Below, one piece after another: positions 6,604 through 6,891 of a stretch of DNA of 6,891 nucleotides (positions are counted from its first letter, which is position 1; each line of letters begins with the position of its first letter). The notes below the pieces were generated by a model. That model saw only the letters and a list, made by a program, of their open reading frames with translations, was not told where the DNA came from and did no database searches. This DNA comes from Actinomycetales bacterium. GTDB lineage: Bacteria > Actinomycetota > Actinomycetes > Actinomycetales > Dermabacteraceae. The position numbers and the translations under genes are program-made. The stretch is taken from assembly GCA_012799425.1 (NCBI GenBank), contig JAAZLF010000331.1:1-6891 (forward strand), given 5' to 3'.

Positions 6604-6687
6604 GCACCCGACACCCAGCACCCAGCACCCAGCACCCAGCACCCAGCACCCGGCACCCGGCACCCGGCACCCGGCACCCGGCACCCG
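6604..6687. repeat. Tandem array of twelve 7-bp units
   Basis: Twelve head-to-tail heptamers fill 84 bases without a break: one GCACCCG, one ACACCCA, four GCACCCA (6618-6645), then six GCACCCG (6646-6687). The variants are in blocks, which suggests stepwise duplication by slippage. On the minus strand each unit gives GGG separated by four bases, so it meets the G3N1-7 pattern for G-quadruplexes several times over. Confidence 0.9.
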
Positions 6688-6691
6688 GACC

Positions 6692-6769
6692 ATGGTCGCT
6701 TACTGGACCTGGGGCGATGAGTACGGCGATATCTGCATACGCCTCGCCCTGACGCCAGTACCCGACCAT
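6692..6769. repeat. 78-bp imperfect palindrome centred on GATATC
   Basis: The 39 bases 6692-6730 match the reverse complement of 6731-6769 at 27 positions. The outer 15 bases match at 13 (ATGGTCG..TACTGG), an inner block 6712-6717 with 6744-6749 matches fully, and the centre is GATATC (6728-6733). The element is less GC-rich than its surroundings. As RNA or single-stranded DNA it would fold into a long hairpin with internal loops. It could be a repetitive extragenic palindrome, a mobile-element end, a protein site or a terminator; no known family is recognised. Confidence 0.7.
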
Positions 6770-6773
6770 CCGC

Positions 6774-6819
6774 CGGACCGGCGACCGGGCTTCGGCCCGA
6801 GCCACGCCGGCCCGGTCCG
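6774..6819. other. Nested stem-loop with UUCG tetraloop
   Basis: An outer 8-bp stem pairs CGGACCGG (6774-6781) with CCGGTCCG (6812-6819). Inside it CGGGC (6786-6790) pairs with GCCCG (6795-6799) around TTCG, giving a C(UUCG)G loop on plus-strand RNA, known to be very stable. There is no T tract after it. It begins 5 bases after the 78-bp palindrome. It may be part of a terminator region or a structured RNA, or a product of GC richness. Confidence 0.4.
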
Positions 6820-6891
6820 TTCAGGCCCGGCGAGTCCCACCCGAGCTGCCCCACCCCGGTCCGATCTGCTCAGACCTGTCCCCGGCCCGAC

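Larger units (their letters stand above)
6482..6891. other. 410-base non-coding tail without a convincing gene
   Basis: No reading frame here shows family motifs, a ribosome site or normal protein composition; translations are Pro/Ala/His-rich on the plus strand and Gly/Ala/Cys-rich on the minus strand because of the repeats. In order it holds degenerate C-rich direct repeats (6499-6602), a 7-bp tandem array (6604-6687), a 78-bp imperfect palindrome (6692-6769) and a nested stem-loop (6774-6819). The final 70 bases show nothing clear. No obvious T-tailed terminator follows the YhgE/Pip stop codon. Confidence 0.7.

Noticed and set aside
6604..6687. CRISPR-like array
   Set aside because: The units are 7 bp and directly adjacent, with no spacers and no cas genes nearby.
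6692..6769. Integron attC site or IS200/IS605 end
   Set aside because: No GTTRRRY/RYYYAAC core sites are seen and there is no transposase or integrase gene in the window.
6692..6891. Plus-strand frame from ATG 6692 open to the right edge, and minus-strand frames through the same region
   Set aside because: No ribosome site precedes ATG 6692, the later residues are low-complexity Pro/Arg/Gly, and the similar starts on both strands follow from the palindrome. A partial gene running off the edge cannot be fully excluded.

Overview
High-GC DNA with strong G/C at third codon positions, GTG starts, short purine-rich ribosome sites and possible leaderless starts points to an actinobacterium. The gene set and protein flavour would fit Micrococcales, perhaps the Brachybacterium/Dermabacteraceae group, but the genus is an inference. 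No rRNA, tRNA, CRISPR array or insertion sequence was recognised.

Layout. On the left, a single-domain cyclophilin (minus strand, 140-676) ends in a GC-rich hairpin terminator at 60-93. A 193-bp divergent intergenic region (677-869) separates it from a plus-strand run of three closely spaced genes: a single-pass membrane protein of YtxH-like build (870-1661), a RimJ/RimL-type GNAT acetyltransferase (1694-2311) and glutamyl-Q tRNA(Asp) synthetase GluQ (2321-3241). A 7-bp-stem terminator (3255-3278) closes this run. A short AT-rich regulatory stretch follows, with an 18-bp TetR-like operator at 3315-3332. It leads into a very large YhgE/Pip-family membrane protein of about 1045 residues (3344-6481). 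The last 410 bases (6482-6891) hold no convincing gene. They contain degenerate C-rich direct repeats, twelve tandem copies of a 7-bp unit with G-quadruplex potential on the minus strand, a 78-bp imperfect palindrome, and a nested stem-loop with a UUCG tetraloop.

How the parts fit. The left and middle genes are ordinary housekeeping or accessory functions: protein folding, an envelope-associated protein, small-molecule or protein acetylation, and queuosine-tRNA modification. The YhgE/Pip gene looks like a separate, repressor-controlled unit: it has its own operator and promoter candidate and a terminator in front of it. The most unusual DNA is the non-coding tail, where a heptamer repeat lies four bases from a long palindrome whose two arms both read as the same 14-codon pattern.
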